The notes under the pieces: model-generated | What the model saw: only the letters and a program-made list of their open reading frames with translations | Databases searched by the model: none | Told to the model about the DNA's origin: nothing | Made by a program: the position numbers and the translations under genes | Shown here: positions 10,078 through 20,569 of the stretch, piece after piece | Layout of the letters: every line of letters begins with the position of its first letter | Position numbering within the stretch: position 1 is the first letter of the stretch | Source: Calothrix sp. PCC 7103 | GTDB taxonomy: Bacteria > Cyanobacteriota > Cyanobacteriia > Cyanobacteriales > Nostocaceae | DNA: 64,000 bases | Assembly: GCF_000331305.1 (NCBI RefSeq) | Contig: NZ_KB217478.1 | Span: 5,863,595 to 5,927,594 of the forward strand | Direction of reading: 5' to 3'

Positions 10078-11172
10078 TTACAAGTCACTAAAAACACAAT
10101 CAATTACAATAGAAGCATGGCGCCTTAAAACATCTTTACTTAGCAAATGCGCTTCATACTGTCCAGTCATAGCCAAAAGTTTATCGACTCGTGTTTTAGC
10201 GGTTTCGACAATTTGTTCATCAAGACTACCATTATTTATTGAGTCAGCAAAATCTTGTGCTATAGCAATAGTTCTTTCTACTGAAGATGAGGGTAAATTG
10301 CGCGATACCATTAGTAAATCGCAGCCTGCGTTAAATGTTTGTGTTACCGTTCCTGGTTTTACGTACATATCCGCAACGGCTTTCATGTCTAAATCATCGG
10401 ATACTATTACCCCTTTAAATGCCAACTCTTCGCGAAGTATACCTGTTAATATTGTTTTTGATAATGTTGCTGGCACATTCGCATCTATCTTTGGAAATAA
10501 AATATGTGCCGTCATCACCATTGGAACTTCGGCGCCAATTAATGCTTGAAAAGGTAAAAGTTCACGCGCTTGTAGTTCTTCTTTGGTTAAATGTAATACA
10601 GGTAGCTCTAAATGCGAATCGGTACTTGTATCACCATGTCCAGGAAAATGTTTCGCACAACCAATTATACCTTCATCGCGCAGCCCAGCTAAATATGATA
10701 TGGCGCCTTCGCTTGCAGACTCTGGAGTAGTGCCAAAAGCGCGCGTGCCAATTATTGGATTATTTGGATTAGAATAAATATCAGCATCAGGCGCCCATGA
10801 AACATTGATACCCATCGATTTGAGTTCGATAGCAGCACATGCAGCAATTTCTCGTGCATGAGCAGAAGCTAAATACGCTTCGGGAAAACGAGTAATTGGC
10901 ATTGGGGGACGATGAACACGACCACCTTCATGGTCAAGCGACATAAACATGGCATCACGTTCTGCATATTCCCGAATTTGCACGCTTAGTGATTTAAATG
11001 TTTCTAGCCAAACTTCGTAAGGGCGCCCAGTCACAAAGTTTTTACCGTAAAATACTATTCCTATGGGCTTCACAGTACTGAGTAACTTTTTGTCGTCGTC
11101 GTTTAATTGAGTTCCAGAAATACCGATAAGCAGGTGATTGCCGAATTTTTCTAGTTGAGACGAGGTGGACAT
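10078..11172 (-). CDS. nagZ: Beta-N-acetylhexosaminidase, glycoside hydrolase family 3 (NagZ-type)
   Basis: NagZ removes N-acetylglucosamine from peptidoglycan turnover fragments. The 364-residue protein is a single GH3 TIM barrel with the family signature AKHFPGHGDTSTDSHLELP, whose His-Asp-containing loop supplies the general acid/base in NagZ enzymes, and SDDLDMKAV containing the nucleophile Asp. There is no signal peptide, consistent with a cytoplasmic recycling enzyme. I chose the ATG at 11172 (MSTSSQLEKFG); the upstream frame runs into a GC-rich repeat. It stands alone. Confidence 0.88.
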   Translation of the reverse strand: MSTSSQLEKFGNHLLIGISGTQLNDDDKKLLSTVKPIGIVFYGKNFVTGRPYEVWLETFKSLSVQIREYAERDAMFMSLDHEGGRVHRPPMPITRFPEAYLASAHAREIAACAAIELKSMGINVSWAPDADIYSNPNNPIIGTRAFGTTPESASEGAISYLAGLRDEGIIGCAKHFPGHGDTSTDSHLELPVLHLTKEELQARELLPFQALIGAEVPMVMTAHILFPKIDANVPATLSKTILTGILREELAFKGVIVSDDLDMKAVADMYVKPGTVTQTFNAGCDLLMVSRNLPSSSVERTIAIAQDFADSINNGSLDEQIVETAKTRVDKLLAMTGQYEAHLLSKDVLRRHASIVIDCVFSDL

Positions 11173-11282
11173 TGCTTTCTCCCGTGGTTGTATTTTAAAT
11201 ACCTGCAAGCAGATGATAACCTGCACAGGCAAGATGCCTATGCTACAAGACACAATTAATTAGATATACATCGAATCATATT

Positions 11283-11432
11283 AGTCAAGTACGCAAAACA
11301 AGCTTGGCTGTCGATTGGATTACCAAAGCAATCGCAATAAATCCTAACAAATATTTACCAGCAGCAAGAACCGACCCTAACTTAGAAACTTTACGCCACA
11401 ATAAACGAGTTCAAAAAATTTTCAAATTATGA
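11283..11432 (+). pseudogene. Fragment of a TPR-type protein
   Basis: A plus-strand frame ends at TGA 11430-11432 and reads AVDWITKAIAINPNKYLPAA, then RTDPNLETLRHNKRVQKIF. The A-x(5)-AI-x-NPNKYLPAARTDPNLE pattern is like the last helices of cyanobacterial TPR proteins, where lost repeats end with a TDPDL-type motif. No start codon or upstream domain is present, and the last bases overlap the 3' end of the kinase gene on the other strand. It is probably the leftover 3' end of a deleted gene. Confidence 0.45.
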
Positions 11433-13142
11433 TAAAGAGGCGCAATGATAGTGGTTAGGTAATTTAATTGTAAACTTTGTTTGCCCCGAAGAGCTTTCCA
11501 ACTGCAAAGAGGCGCCTATAACTTCCACCATCTTTTTTACTAATGTTAACCCCAACCCAGTTCCACCATGTTGCCAAGGGTCATTATTCGGAATACGATA
11601 AAACTGGTCAAAAATACGATGCTGTTCTTTTTCAGGAATGACTACACCTGAATTTGTCACGCTTAACTCTATAGCTTGGTCGGTAACTCCAGCTTGTAAT
11701 CCAATAGTCTCTCCTGCGGGAGTATATTTACACGCATTAGTTAGTAGTTCAACTACAATATGTTCTAAAGAAGCAGCATGGGAACTTAGTAGCGGTAAGT
11801 CTTCTGGTAAGTCAATTACTAAATTTTGCTTCTGTTGTTGAGTCCGCGCTGAAAATGATTGGATAATTTCGGGAATAAAGATTTGTAAATTTATTAACTC
11901 TGATGTAAACACTTCTGATTTAACATCTAAATAACATAGCATAAGTAAATTTTCGATTAATCTATTATGACGCCGAGCAGAAGAAGTAAAAATTTCTAAA
12001 ACGCGCGCAAATTTTGGAGATTTATAGTGAGGATACTCCGATTGAAGTAACTTTTCTAAAGTTTGCATCGCAAGTTGCATACTGCTCATTGGACTTCGCA
12101 ACTCATGAGAAATAGTTTTTAGAAAATCATCTTTAAGACGGTTAAGCTTTTCTAATTCTTTAACTTGCTGTTGCGATGCTTCGTAAAGTCGAGCTTGACG
12201 TATCGCAATCGCACATTGACTCGCGACTTGCTGTACTAGTTGCACCTCTAACTCTTCAAATACAGCTTCACTAGGTTTTAATAACCAAAGATTACCCAGA
12301 ATACCTTTGCTAGCACCATTTTCAAAAATTGGACAAGCTAATTTTGTATACTGCACATTGTTAAAATTTGAACTAATACTAACAAATTGTGAAGGAATTT
12401 TTTTTAATAGCTGTTGATATATTGGTTCTATAACTTGTTGTACTTTGCCATGATATCGTAAGTGTTCTGAAGGCACCTCTTTAGTATCTTCTTTAATATA
12501 CTCATATACAACAGTTGCCATCGTCAGCTTTTCATCATAGAGTTCTATTTGACAACTATCTGTATTTAAAACTTTGACTAACTCCTCTGTAACTGTTTGC
12601 AATATCTGAGTTTCATCTAAACTATCGCGAATCTTCTCTGTTATTTTCCCTACTAAAGCTTGTTGACGCTCAACTCGTGTACGTGCGTATACTTCTTGCT
12701 GTAACTTCTCATTTTGAGATGCTAAGGAGAAGCTCATTTTTTTGAGCGTCAAATGCGTTTGAATACGTGCTAAAAGTTCTCGGTGTTCAATTGGTTTTGT
12801 AACATAATCAATTCCTCCCATCTCAAAACCCTTAACTTTGTTGACAGTTTCAGAAAGTGCCGTCAAAAAGATTACAGGAATATGTTGAGTCTCAGATTTC
12901 GCTTTCAGTAAACGACAAACCTCAAAACCATCGATACCAGGCATTAAAATATCTAACAAGATTAAATCAGGAAGAATCGAATTTGCTATTTTTAAAGCAT
13001 TTTCGCCGTTTTGTACCGCTAAAACTCGAAATCCATAACTTTCTAGTAACGCAAACAAAACCTGCAAATTACTAGGATGATCATCCACAATCAAAATTGT
13101 GTCAGCACTGTTTGACTTGACATTGGTATTGTTCGAGTCCAT
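11427..13142 (-). CDS. Receiver-GAF hybrid histidine kinase
   Basis: A soluble 571-residue kinase with an N-terminal receiver (residues about 14-130: acidic pair in ILIVDDHP, acceptor Asp in LILLDILMPG, Lys in YVTKPIEH), a GAF domain (about 165-320), HisKA with TISHELRSPMSS (about 338-405), and a HATPase domain ending GGTGLGLTLVKK. An N-terminal receiver joined to a kinase suggests that it is an intermediate of a phosphorelay, receiving phosphate from another kinase. All boxes look intact. The promoter should lie in the gap up to 13440. Confidence 0.9.
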   Translation of the reverse strand: MDSNNTNVKSNSADTILIVDDHPSNLQVLFALLESYGFRVLAVQNGENALKIANSILPDLILLDILMPGIDGFEVCRLLKAKSETQHIPVIFLTALSETVNKVKGFEMGGIDYVTKPIEHRELLARIQTHLTLKKMSFSLASQNEKLQQEVYARTRVERQQALVGKITEKIRDSLDETQILQTVTEELVKVLNTDSCQIELYDEKLTMATVVYEYIKEDTKEVPSEHLRYHGKVQQVIEPIYQQLLKKIPSQFVSISSNFNNVQYTKLACPIFENGASKGILGNLWLLKPSEAVFEELEVQLVQQVASQCAIAIRQARLYEASQQQVKELEKLNRLKDDFLKTISHELRSPMSSMQLAMQTLEKLLQSEYPHYKSPKFARVLEIFTSSARRHNRLIENLLMLCYLDVKSEVFTSELINLQIFIPEIIQSFSARTQQQKQNLVIDLPEDLPLLSSHAASLEHIVVELLTNACKYTPAGETIGLQAGVTDQAIELSVTNSGVVIPEKEQHRIFDQFYRIPNNDPWQHGGTGLGLTLVKKMVEVIGASLQLESSSGQTKFTIKLPNHYHCASLS

Positions 13143-13440
13143 CGCGAAACCTCACCTTACTTAAATTGCGTTCCGCTTATGTAGTACAAATAGCTTCAGC
13201 GGTTTGGCTTCAGATAAATTCCTTTACCATTAATGTACCGCATAAAACCAATTTCTTAACTTTATTTTTATATTCTACCTGTATCTAAGGAGATTAAACA
13301 TAATTGGTATAAGTTATAAAATCTTAAATAAATTTGATAAAAGTTAGGATGAGAGACATTTTAGAGTAACGCAGCATATTTGGCAACGGATAATAACGGA
13401 TGTAACGGATGTCGTAGAAAAACCATCCGTTACATCCGTT
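13143..13440. repeat. Intergenic region with an AACGGATGTAACGGATG inverted repeat
   Basis: The 298-bp gap holds the promoter region of the receiver-kinase gene. At 13396-13440 a perfect 17-bp inverted repeat (AACGGATGTAACGGATG and its complement, 11-12-base loop) abuts the stop codon of the 1347-residue hybrid gene. The same unit in looser form occurs near 23222. It has no T tract, so it looks like a repeat element more than a classic terminator. Confidence 0.7.
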
Positions 13441-16400
13441 CTATCTGTTGCATAAGAATTGGTGTAGAAAATGTTGAAGTTGGTTTACTTGCAGGTTTTC
13501 TGCTAGCTCTCGCAGTGACCGAACGAATGGTGTAAATTGGGCGCCAAGTTGTTCTAAGATAGACGCTTGTTCTAAAATGCCTCGAATGTCACCTTGTATT
13601 GCAAGGTCGTAGAGTTTATTTAGGTTTTCGGTGCTGGGTGGAACGATGGCAGGTAAAACTGAGTCATTAATAACATCGTCTAGTGTGGGATTTACTGTTT
13701 CTTGGTAAATCCATTCCAGGTTTAGATAAGTTTTTAATATAGATAATAATTCTGTAAAACGTACTGGTTTAGGAAGGAAAGCGTTGCAACCTGCTTGGAT
13801 ACACGCAGTTTGTTCTTCAGGAAGCTGAAGTGCAGAAGTTGCAATTATAACTGTATTTTTGCTCATGTCTTGCCGTCGAAGTCTTTGGGTTACTTCTAAA
13901 CCGTTGACTTCTGGCATTATCCAGTCGAGTAAAATTAAGTCGGGTTGATTTTCATGATTCTTGCGTATAGCTTCTCCCCCATCACTAGCTTGACTAACAT
14001 CAAAACCTAATAGTTCTAAGAAATTCACAATAAACGTTCGGTTATTGGTTTTGTCATCTACGACTAAAATCTTTCGTATGGCGCCTTCATAACCTATAAT
14101 TTTCTGGTCGTTATCTAATTGTCGTACAGCATTGTAATTTTCTGGTAAGTCTAAATCAAACCAAAATACGCTTCCTGTTCCTTGAAGACTGGTAACTTGA
14201 ATCTTTCCACCCATTTGCTGGACAATATTTTGACTAATAGTCAAACCAAGTCCTGTACCTTCTTGGGAAGAATTATTTGGATTCAACTGTTGAAAAGGTA
14301 AAAAGATATCAGTTAATTTATCGCTAGGTATCCCAATACCTGTATCTGTAATTTTAAACCGAATTTTTGTTTGATTGCTTGATTGAAAATCTGATTCAAA
14401 ATCTCGAATGTACCCTACTTGAAATAATACACTCCCAAAGTTTGTAAATTTGATGGCATTACTTAATAAATTCAAGAGAACTTGACGCAACCTAGTTTCA
14501 TCACTACATATAACCACAGGTAGTAGTGACAGCGCTTGATATTTAAAATCAAGACCTTTTTGCTGTGCGCGTAATCTTAACATTGCAATTAAATTATCGA
14601 GAAATGCCAGAAAATGAAAATCATTAACTTCTATTTCGAGTTTTCCAGCTTCGATTTTTGCTAAGTACAAAATATCATTAATAAGTGTCAGTAAATGTTG
14701 TCCTGACTGATGAATTATTTCAAGCTCTTGATAACTCGAATCTATATCTTTATCACGTTGCAGTATTTGTGTAAATCCTAAAATCGCATTTAAAGGAGTT
14801 CTAAGTTCATGACTAATATGAGCGATAAAAGCACTTTTCGCACGGTTGGCAGCTTCAGCAAATTCTTTTGCTTGTGCTAGTTCTGCTGTGCGTTCGGCAA
14901 CTCGTTGTTCTAGCTCTTCGTTAACCCCTCGCAAAGATACTTCTGCTTGAATTAGCTTTTGCTGTACTTGTTTTATTTCATCAATATCAACGAACGTTAG
15001 TACTACCCCATCTAGGCGCCCATCTTCTTGTAAGTAAGGGTTAACACGCATCAAAAAGTTAAAGCCAAAGTTAGACCCAACTCTAGAAATTTTGACTTCT
15101 TGCTCGACTTGTCGCTGAGTTTCGATAACTTGTTGTAGTTTTGCGAGTAAATCACTGCAATTTAAATTATGGGTGATATGCTCTAATGGGCGCCCAATAT
15201 CTGCTTCAACTAAATTAATAGCTACGGTAGCAGCAGGAGTAAACTTGCGAATTTTGAGCGAGCTATCTAGAAAAACAACACCAATATCTGTACTACGCAG
15301 TAAATTATCGATATCGTTATTAAGTTCGGTTAATTCCTCGATTTTAGATTGAAACTCCGCGTTAACAGTATAAAGCTCTTCATTCACAGAGTGTAACTCC
15401 TCGTTAGTGCTTTGCAATTCTTCATTCGAGGCAATTAACTCTTCGTTCGTTGCTTGCTGTTCCTCGTTGGTTGTCTCCAACTCTTCAATAACTGCTTGCA
15501 AATTTTCGCGTGTTTGCTGAAGCTCATACTCTAACTCCATTATTCTTTGCGATGCTTCGTTGTCTGCTTCAAAACGTTCGCTATCGGTGGGTTGTGGTTT
15601 TGTATCCTCCTGAATTATGACCATGAAAAAATCACCCGCGAGTTTGCTCGTTTCGTGATACGTAACTTTCAAAGTCACAACGCGACTATTATCTTCCTCA
15701 CCTAATTTTATTCCACTGTAGGCAACTAGGCGCCGCTCCCGCGAAGCACGATGCAATGCAGTACTCAAAGCTAGCTGCAAACTCGGAACAACTAACTTTG
15801 AAACATCAGTACTAGCTCGCCCTGTAGAAAATTGTAATATTTCAAGCGAATGATTAAAGATGTGGAAAAGCTGATAATCTCGGTCAACAAGCAAGCAAGT
15901 GGCATTTTGTTCGGATAGAAAAATGCTGAATGCTTCATTAAGTATAGGCTCAAGTCGTGCTTCAGCTGTTTGTTGGGGTTTTGACTGAGGTAAAAAACTG
16001 CTTCTTGAAATCTTTTCGACTCCTCTAGTGGGAATGGGTAAACGTACCTCACGTCGCTTTTGGTAAATTTTACTCTTCTTGCTTAGTGGTTTAAACTCTT
16101 CTTCGATATTTCCAAGCGTTTCAGCTTCCCCTAAAAATAATACCCCTTGCGACAATAGCGAAAAGTGTAAATTTCGTAAAACCTGCTGTTGTAATTCCGA
16201 CTGCATATAAATAAGGACATTACGGCAAGTTATCATGTTCATGCGCGTAAAACCCGCATCCTTCGTTATATCGTGAGGGGCAAACAGCACTCGCTCGCGC
16301 AATTTACGAATAACTTGGTAAGATTGTTCTCTACGAATAAAGTAGCGCTGCAAACGTTCGGATGTAATGTCATTAGCAATTGTTTCAGGATAAACCCCGT

Positions 16401-17484
16401 TTGTTGCCTTATCTAAAGCTTCTTTGTCTATATCTGTAGCAAAAATCTTGACTCGAACTTGCCTATCCATCCTTTCCATTGCTTCTTCGAGTAATATCGC
16501 TAGCGAATAAGCTTCTTCACCAGTTGCACAAGCTGTCACCCAAAACCGCATTTCCTCCCCAGGTTTGGCAAGCTCTATCAACTGCGGTATTACCGATGTC
16601 TCCAAATACTTCCATGCTTCCGGGTCACGGAAAAAGTGAGTCACACTAATTAATAAATCATGACGAAGTATCGAGCGTTCTTCAGAAGAAAGCTCTAACA
16701 AGCTGATATACTCTTCTAAATTATTACAGCCACTAATCAAACAACGGCGATGAATACGGCGAGTGAGTGTACTCGTTTTATAATGTGAAAAGTCTGTTTG
16801 CTCATATTTCGCAAGAATATTCGCCACTAATTGAAGTTTATGCGATTCAAACGGTTGAAGTTGGCTTCTACTTGATACTGGTATTTCAACGAATGAACGT
16901 ATTAGCTGATACACAAATGCAGCTAAAGCAGGCGCCGAAAGTACTTGGTCAACAACACCCGTAGCGATTGCGGTACGAGGCATTCCATCAAATTCAGCGG
17001 TTGCGGGGTCTTGTGCCATTGCGAACCCACCAGCTTCATTTATTGCTCTTAACCCGTTGCTACCATCACTACCCGTTCCCGACAAAATTATTCCAACTGC
17101 GTGTTCAGCACCGTTTCTTGCCAAAGACTCAAAAAATATATCAATCGGAAAATTTAACCCGTGACGATTTCTGTCTTCTTGCTCGAGCAAATGTAACTGA
17201 TTATTTTCCACCACTAAATTCTTACCCGGTGGAATCAAATATATCGAATTTGCTTCTAACATCATTCCTTCAGTCACCCGATAAATCGCCATTCGCGTCC
17301 GTCGCTCTAGCAACTCCTTCATCAAACTCTTAAAATCGGGCGATAAATGCTGTATTACCACAAACGCGGCACCGCTATCAACTGGCATATTCTCCAAAAA
17401 CTCTTCCAAAGCACGCAGTCCCCCCGCAGATGCTCCAATCCCGACTACGAATAATTGTGTTTGACTTGGTTTTTGGTTCGTCAT
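13441..17484 (-). CDS. CheB-CheR-PAS-histidine kinase-receiver hybrid
   Basis: At 1347 residues this is the largest protein here. In order: CheB methylesterase (about 10-195; GIGASAGG with the catalytic Ser, VVIQHLS with His, GTGSDGSNG with Asp), CheR methyltransferase (about 210-475; [25 protein letters not shown]), a long coiled coil (about 640-720, Asn-Glu-Glu-Leu heptads), PAS (about 720-840), HisKA ([12 protein letters not shown] near 895), HATPase (to about 1115) and a receiver (about 1140-1260; [11 protein letters not shown]). The CheB part lacks its usual N-terminal receiver. No chemoreceptor is adjacent, so targets of methylation or demethylation are unknown; such fusions occur in several bacterial phyla. 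Five catalytic modules all appear intact. Confidence 0.93.
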   Translation of the reverse strand: MTNQKPSQTQLFVVGIGASAGGLRALEEFLENMPVDSGAAFVVIQHLSPDFKSLMKELLERRTRMAIYRVTEGMMLEANSIYLIPPGKNLVVENNQLHLLEQEDRNRHGLNFPIDIFFESLARNGAEHAVGIILSGTGSDGSNGLRAINEAGGFAMAQDPATAEFDGMPRTAIATGVVDQVLSAPALAAFVYQLIRSFVEIPVSSRSQLQPFESHKLQLVANILAKYEQTDFSHYKTSTLTRRIHRRCLISGCNNLEEYISLLELSSEERSILRHDLLISVTHFFRDPEAWKYLETSVIPQLIELAKPGEEMRFWVTACATGEEAYSLAILLEEAMERMDRQVRVKIFATDIDKEALDKATNGVYPETIANDITSERLQRYFIRREQSYQVIRKLRERVLFAPHDITKDAGFTRMNMITCRNVLIYMQSELQQQVLRNLHFSLLSQGVLFLGEAETLGNIEEEFKPLSKKSKIYQKRREVRLPIPTRGVEKISRSSFLPQSKPQQTAEARLEPILNEAFSIFLSEQNATCLLVDRDYQLFHIFNHSLEILQFSTGRASTDVSKLVVPSLQLALSTALHRASRERRLVAYSGIKLGEEDNSRVVTLKVTYHETSKLAGDFFMVIIQEDTKPQPTDSERFEADNEASQRIMELEYELQQTRENLQAVIEELETTNEEQQATNEELIASNEELQSTNEELHSVNEELYTVNAEFQSKIEELTELNNDIDNLLRSTDIGVVFLDSSLKIRKFTPAATVAINLVEADIGRPLEHITHNLNCSDLLAKLQQVIETQRQVEQEVKISRVGSNFGFNFLMRVNPYLQEDGRLDGVVLTFVDIDEIKQVQQKLIQAEVSLRGVNEELEQRVAERTAELAQAKEFAEAANRAKSAFIAHISHELRTPLNAILGFTQILQRDKDIDSSYQELEIIHQSGQHLLTLINDILYLAKIEAGKLEIEVNDFHFLAFLDNLIAMLRLRAQQKGLDFKYQALSLLPVVICSDETRLRQVLLNLLSNAIKFTNFGSVLFQVGYIRDFESDFQSSNQTKIRFKITDTGIGIPSDKLTDIFLPFQQLNPNNSSQEGTGLGLTISQNIVQQMGGKIQVTSLQGTGSVFWFDLDLPENYNAVRQLDNDQKIIGYEGAIRKILVVDDKTNNRTFIVNFLELLGFDVSQASDGGEAIRKNHENQPDLILLDWIMPEVNGLEVTQRLRRQDMSKNTVIIATSALQLPEEQTACIQAGCNAFLPKPVRFTELLSILKTYLNLEWIYQETVNPTLDDVINDSVLPAIVPPSTENLNKLYDLAIQGDIRGILEQASILEQLGAQFTPFVRSLRELAENLQVNQLQHFLHQFLCNR

Positions 17485-17566
17485 ACCTACTCTAGGACTT
17501 TCTGTCTTAAATGTTAATTTATTATTAATTTTTGTTAAGTATTGTCAATAATAATTATAAAGCATC

Positions 17567-17632
17567 AGAAACCGGGTTTCTTTATTAAAACTTGTAATAA
17601 AAATAAAGATTGGGTATAAACCTGGTTTCTTG
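17567..17632. repeat. AAACCCGGTTTCT element, diverged copy
   Basis: Cores GAAACCGGGTTTC and AAACCTGGTTTCT lie about 65 bp apart, the same spacing as at 3612 and 21040. The spacer has diverged and one core carries a C-to-T change. It lies in the divergent promoter gap between the CheB-CheR hybrid and the HD protein. Confidence 0.75.
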
Positions 17633-17673
17633 ATTTATATAAGCATTAATTATGTACTATATAAAAAACCTTA

Positions 17674-18315
17674 ATGTTACTACACAAGAAATGGCGGCGC
17701 CTGCTAAGATTATTTGAGATTGATGAAAATATAATCAATCAGACTTTTAGTGAAATAGCAACAGTATACGAGTGTCCAGGTCGTTATTACCACAACTTAA
17801 AACATATTAAAGAAGTATTAGAAATTATAGATAATCTAGATAGTAAGTATAAATTAGATGCATCATTAGAGTTTGCGGTTTGGTTTCACGATATTGTCTA
17901 CGACACACAAGCGCATAATAATGAAGAAAAAAGTGCAGAATATGCGCGAAACTTATTATCATTACTAAATATTCCTAGCTCGACCATAGATAATACTTGT
18001 CGGTTGATTTTAACAACAAAGCATCATAAAGCATCTGAAGATGATTTGGAAAGTCAAATATTACTTGATGCTGATTTAGCGATATTAGGAAGTAACCCAC
18101 AGCGATATTGTGAGTATATGCTGGGTATTCGTCGAGAGTATGCTTGGGCACTGGAAAAAGACTACAATACTAAGAGAAGTGAAGTATTGCAAAAGTTTTT
18201 ACAGCGCCCAAGAATATTTTCAACTTCGGAATTATATCAGCAATTAGAATTGATTGCTAGAAATAATATCAAAGGCGAAATTATAGCGTTAGAATTCCCC
18301 CCTACCCCTCCTTAA
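17674..18315 (+). CDS. HD-domain metal-dependent hydrolase
   Basis: The 213-residue protein belongs to the predicted HD phosphohydrolase group. Metal-binding signatures are YHNLKHI (first His), WFHDIVYD (the HD pair) and a later TKHH with an LLDADLAILG aspartate. The substrate is unknown; nucleotides or phosphate monoesters are usual for the superfamily. The last residues (EFPPTPP) are encoded by a C-rich palindromic repeat and are probably not part of the ancestral protein. The gene is convergent with, and overlaps by 14 bp, the kinase gene on the other strand. Confidence 0.8.
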   Translation: MLLHKKWRRLLRLFEIDENIINQTFSEIATVYECPGRYYHNLKHIKEVLEIIDNLDSKYKLDASLEFAVWFHDIVYDTQAHNNEEKSAEYARNLLSLLNIPSSTIDNTCRLILTTKHHKASEDDLESQILLDADLAILGSNPQRYCEYMLGIRREYAWALEKDYNTKRSEVLQKFLQRPRIFSTSELYQQLELIARNNIKGEIIALEFPPTPP

Positions 18316-18332
18316 TAAGGGGGTTGGGGGAA
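18295..18332. repeat. C-rich/G-rich palindrome shared by two convergent gene ends
   Basis: Arms TTCCCCCCTACCCCTCCTT and AAGGGGGTTGGGGGAA are separated by three bases. The hairpin contains the stop codons of both the HD gene (plus) and the GAF-PAS kinase gene (minus) and may terminate both transcripts. Confidence 0.8.
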
Positions 18333-20569
18333 TCAAGTATTGGAATTTGAATTACAAACTCAGTACCCTGTCCAGGTTCAGAGATACATTCTAACTTTCC
18401 ATTATGCTTCTCAACAATAATTTGTTTACTAATTGAAAGCCCAAGACCAGTACCTTTACCAACTGGCTTAGTAGTAAAAAAGGCGTTAAAAATTTGGTCT
18501 TTCTTCTCATTAGGAATACCCGAACCGTTATCGCTAATTTTTATTATTGCGTATGTATTGCCACACAGAGAAGTAGAAATACGAATAGTCGGTTTATTTA
18601 TATGCTGGCGCGGCGCCTTTTCAACATTTAGAAAGAAAAAGTCTTCTAATGCGTCGATAGCATTAGCAATTAAATTCATAAAAACTTGATTAAGCTGACC
18701 AGGATAACATTTAATTAAAGGCAGAGCGTTATATTGTTTAATAATATTAATGCCAGGGTTATGACCACTTGCTTTAATTCGATGATGTAAAATAAGCAAA
18801 ACACTATCGATAATGGAGTGAATATTAACATTCTGGGTGGTAGTATCATCAATGCGCGAGAAGCATCGTAAACCGTGAATAATTTCATCAATTCTATCGG
18901 TGCCAGTTTGCATAGAAGACAGTATTTTAGGAAAATCTTCTTTGAGATAATCGAGTTCGATAGCTTCAGCTTGTTTTTGTATTTCTGGTTCAGGAATTGG
19001 GTAGTGTTTTTGATAAAGTTCAAGAATATCAAGAAGATTACTTGCATATTCGTTAGCAAAATTGATATTATTGCAAATAAAATTAATTGGGTTATTGATT
19101 TCATGTGCAACCCCCGCAACCAATTGTCCTAACGATGACATTTTCTCGGTTTGAATAAGTTGGGTTTGGGTACGCTGCAATTTGTACAACGTTTGTTCGA
19201 GTTCAGATGCTTTGTATCGCAGTTGCGCTTCCGAATGTTCAAGAGCAGCTTGAGTGCGTTTTGATTCAGTGATATCCATTACCAAGCCATCCCAAAGAAT
19301 ATCACCGTTTGGTTGTTTTGCGGGACGAGCGGCGCCTTTTATCCACTTTTCTTTGCCGGAAGCTGTGACAATTCTTCCCTCCCATTCCCAAGGTTCTAAT
19401 TGAGTAGCACTAAGTTGAATTGAAGTAGCTAAACGTGCCCGCTCTGTGCGTAATACAATATCTAGTAGCCTTTTGGGGTTTTGCTGAATTTCAAAAGGAG
19501 TAAGCTCGTATATTTCGTAACAGCTAGGACTCACAAATAGAAATGAGTAGGAACTATCTGCTTTTAACAAAAATTGATAAATGGCACCTGGTATATTTGC
19601 CGCAAGCTGTTGAAATTGTGCCTGTGTTTGTTTAAGGGTAGACTCAGCACGTGCAAGTTCAATAGCAACTGCTGCCAAATGAACCGCTTTAATAATTAGC
19701 TGTTTGTCAGCATCGCTAGGAGTACGAGGTTGGTCGTAATAAACAGCAAACATCCCCAGTAATTCACCGCTTTTCGCCAAAATAGGCAATGACCAGCAAG
19801 AACGCAACCCAAATTTTAAAGCGAAATCTCGATTTTGACTCCACAATGCGTCTTTTGAAATATCCTCTACAATTACTGACTCTTTAGTTCTCGCTGCCAT
19901 AGTACAAGAACACGCATCGGCGCCAATATCAATACCATCCATGACTTGTACAAATGTATTTTGTAAACTAGGAGCGGCGCCGTGATACAACTGATTGTTT
20001 TTAGGGTCTAACAGTAAAAACGAACACTTCATCTCCTTAGATAACCCTTCAATAACTAGAGCTAAGGCATTTAGCACTTCAGAAAGAGGAGTTCCTCGCA
20101 ATATTAATTCTAAGACCTGGTTTTGCCCGATTAATATGGCTTCTGCGGTTTGCCGTTCTAATTCGAGTTCTTGTGACTGTAGCTGTCGCGATTTTACAGA
20201 CTCCACCTCAAAGTTAATACTTTCGTGCAACCGACTAATTTCTGATATCAAAATAATATCACTTACCCCTGCTTTCAATGAGCGAACAGCGTCAACAGCG
20301 TCAATTTGGTCGGCAATCAAAATTAACGGTATCGAATTAGAAGCTGTACGTAAAATTCTTAATATATCGACATGACACAAATGAGTATCACCAAAATCAG
20401 CGATAATCACATTCCAGTTGCTTGAAAATATCAGGTTCTCAAAAGCAACCACAGTATCGACTTGCTGCCTTGCGACTATATACGACCGGACGTTTTGTAG
20501 TTGTTCAAATACTAAATCCGTATTTGTACCCGATTGCAATAGTAGTATGTGCAACGCTTGATTCACCAT
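18302..20569 (-). CDS. Pseudo-receiver/GAF/PAS histidine kinase
   Basis: A soluble 755-residue kinase. Residues about 5-130 fold like a receiver and keep an aspartate (VIIADFGD), but the acidic pair after strand one is replaced by LLQSG and the conserved lysine is missing, so this part is probably not phosphorylated. A GAF domain (about 150-310) and PAS (about 325-445) follow, then HisKA with GVAHEINNPINF, and a HATPase with [15 protein letters not shown]. The last residues (PNPLIKEG) come from a palindromic repeat. It shares its kinase core layout, including the long HisKA insertion, with the 42538-44040 protein. Confidence 0.9.
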   Translation of the reverse strand: MVNQALHILLLQSGTNTDLVFEQLQNVRSYIVARQQVDTVVAFENLIFSSNWNVIIADFGDTHLCHVDILRILRTASNSIPLILIADQIDAVDAVRSLKAGVSDIILISEISRLHESINFEVESVKSRQLQSQELELERQTAEAILIGQNQVLELILRGTPLSEVLNALALVIEGLSKEMKCSFLLLDPKNNQLYHGAAPSLQNTFVQVMDGIDIGADACSCTMAARTKESVIVEDISKDALWSQNRDFALKFGLRSCWSLPILAKSGELLGMFAVYYDQPRTPSDADKQLIIKAVHLAAVAIELARAESTLKQTQAQFQQLAANIPGAIYQFLLKADSSYSFLFVSPSCYEIYELTPFEIQQNPKRLLDIVLRTERARLATSIQLSATQLEPWEWEGRIVTASGKEKWIKGAARPAKQPNGDILWDGLVMDITESKRTQAALEHSEAQLRYKASELEQTLYKLQRTQTQLIQTEKMSSLGQLVAGVAHEINNPINFICNNINFANEYASNLLDILELYQKHYPIPEPEIQKQAEAIELDYLKEDFPKILSSMQTGTDRIDEIIHGLRCFSRIDDTTTQNVNIHSIIDSVLLILHHRIKASGHNPGINIIKQYNALPLIKCYPGQLNQVFMNLIANAIDALEDFFFLNVEKAPRQHINKPTIRISTSLCGNTYAIIKISDNGSGIPNEKKDQIFNAFFTTKPVGKGTGLGLSISKQIIVEKHNGKLECISEPGQGTEFVIQIPILDSPNPLIKEG

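Noticed and set aside
9974-10549. A 191-codon plus-strand frame opposite nagZ
   Set aside because: It runs through the 75-bp palindrome and then antisense to well-conserved GH3 codons; composition and position show it is a shadow of nagZ.
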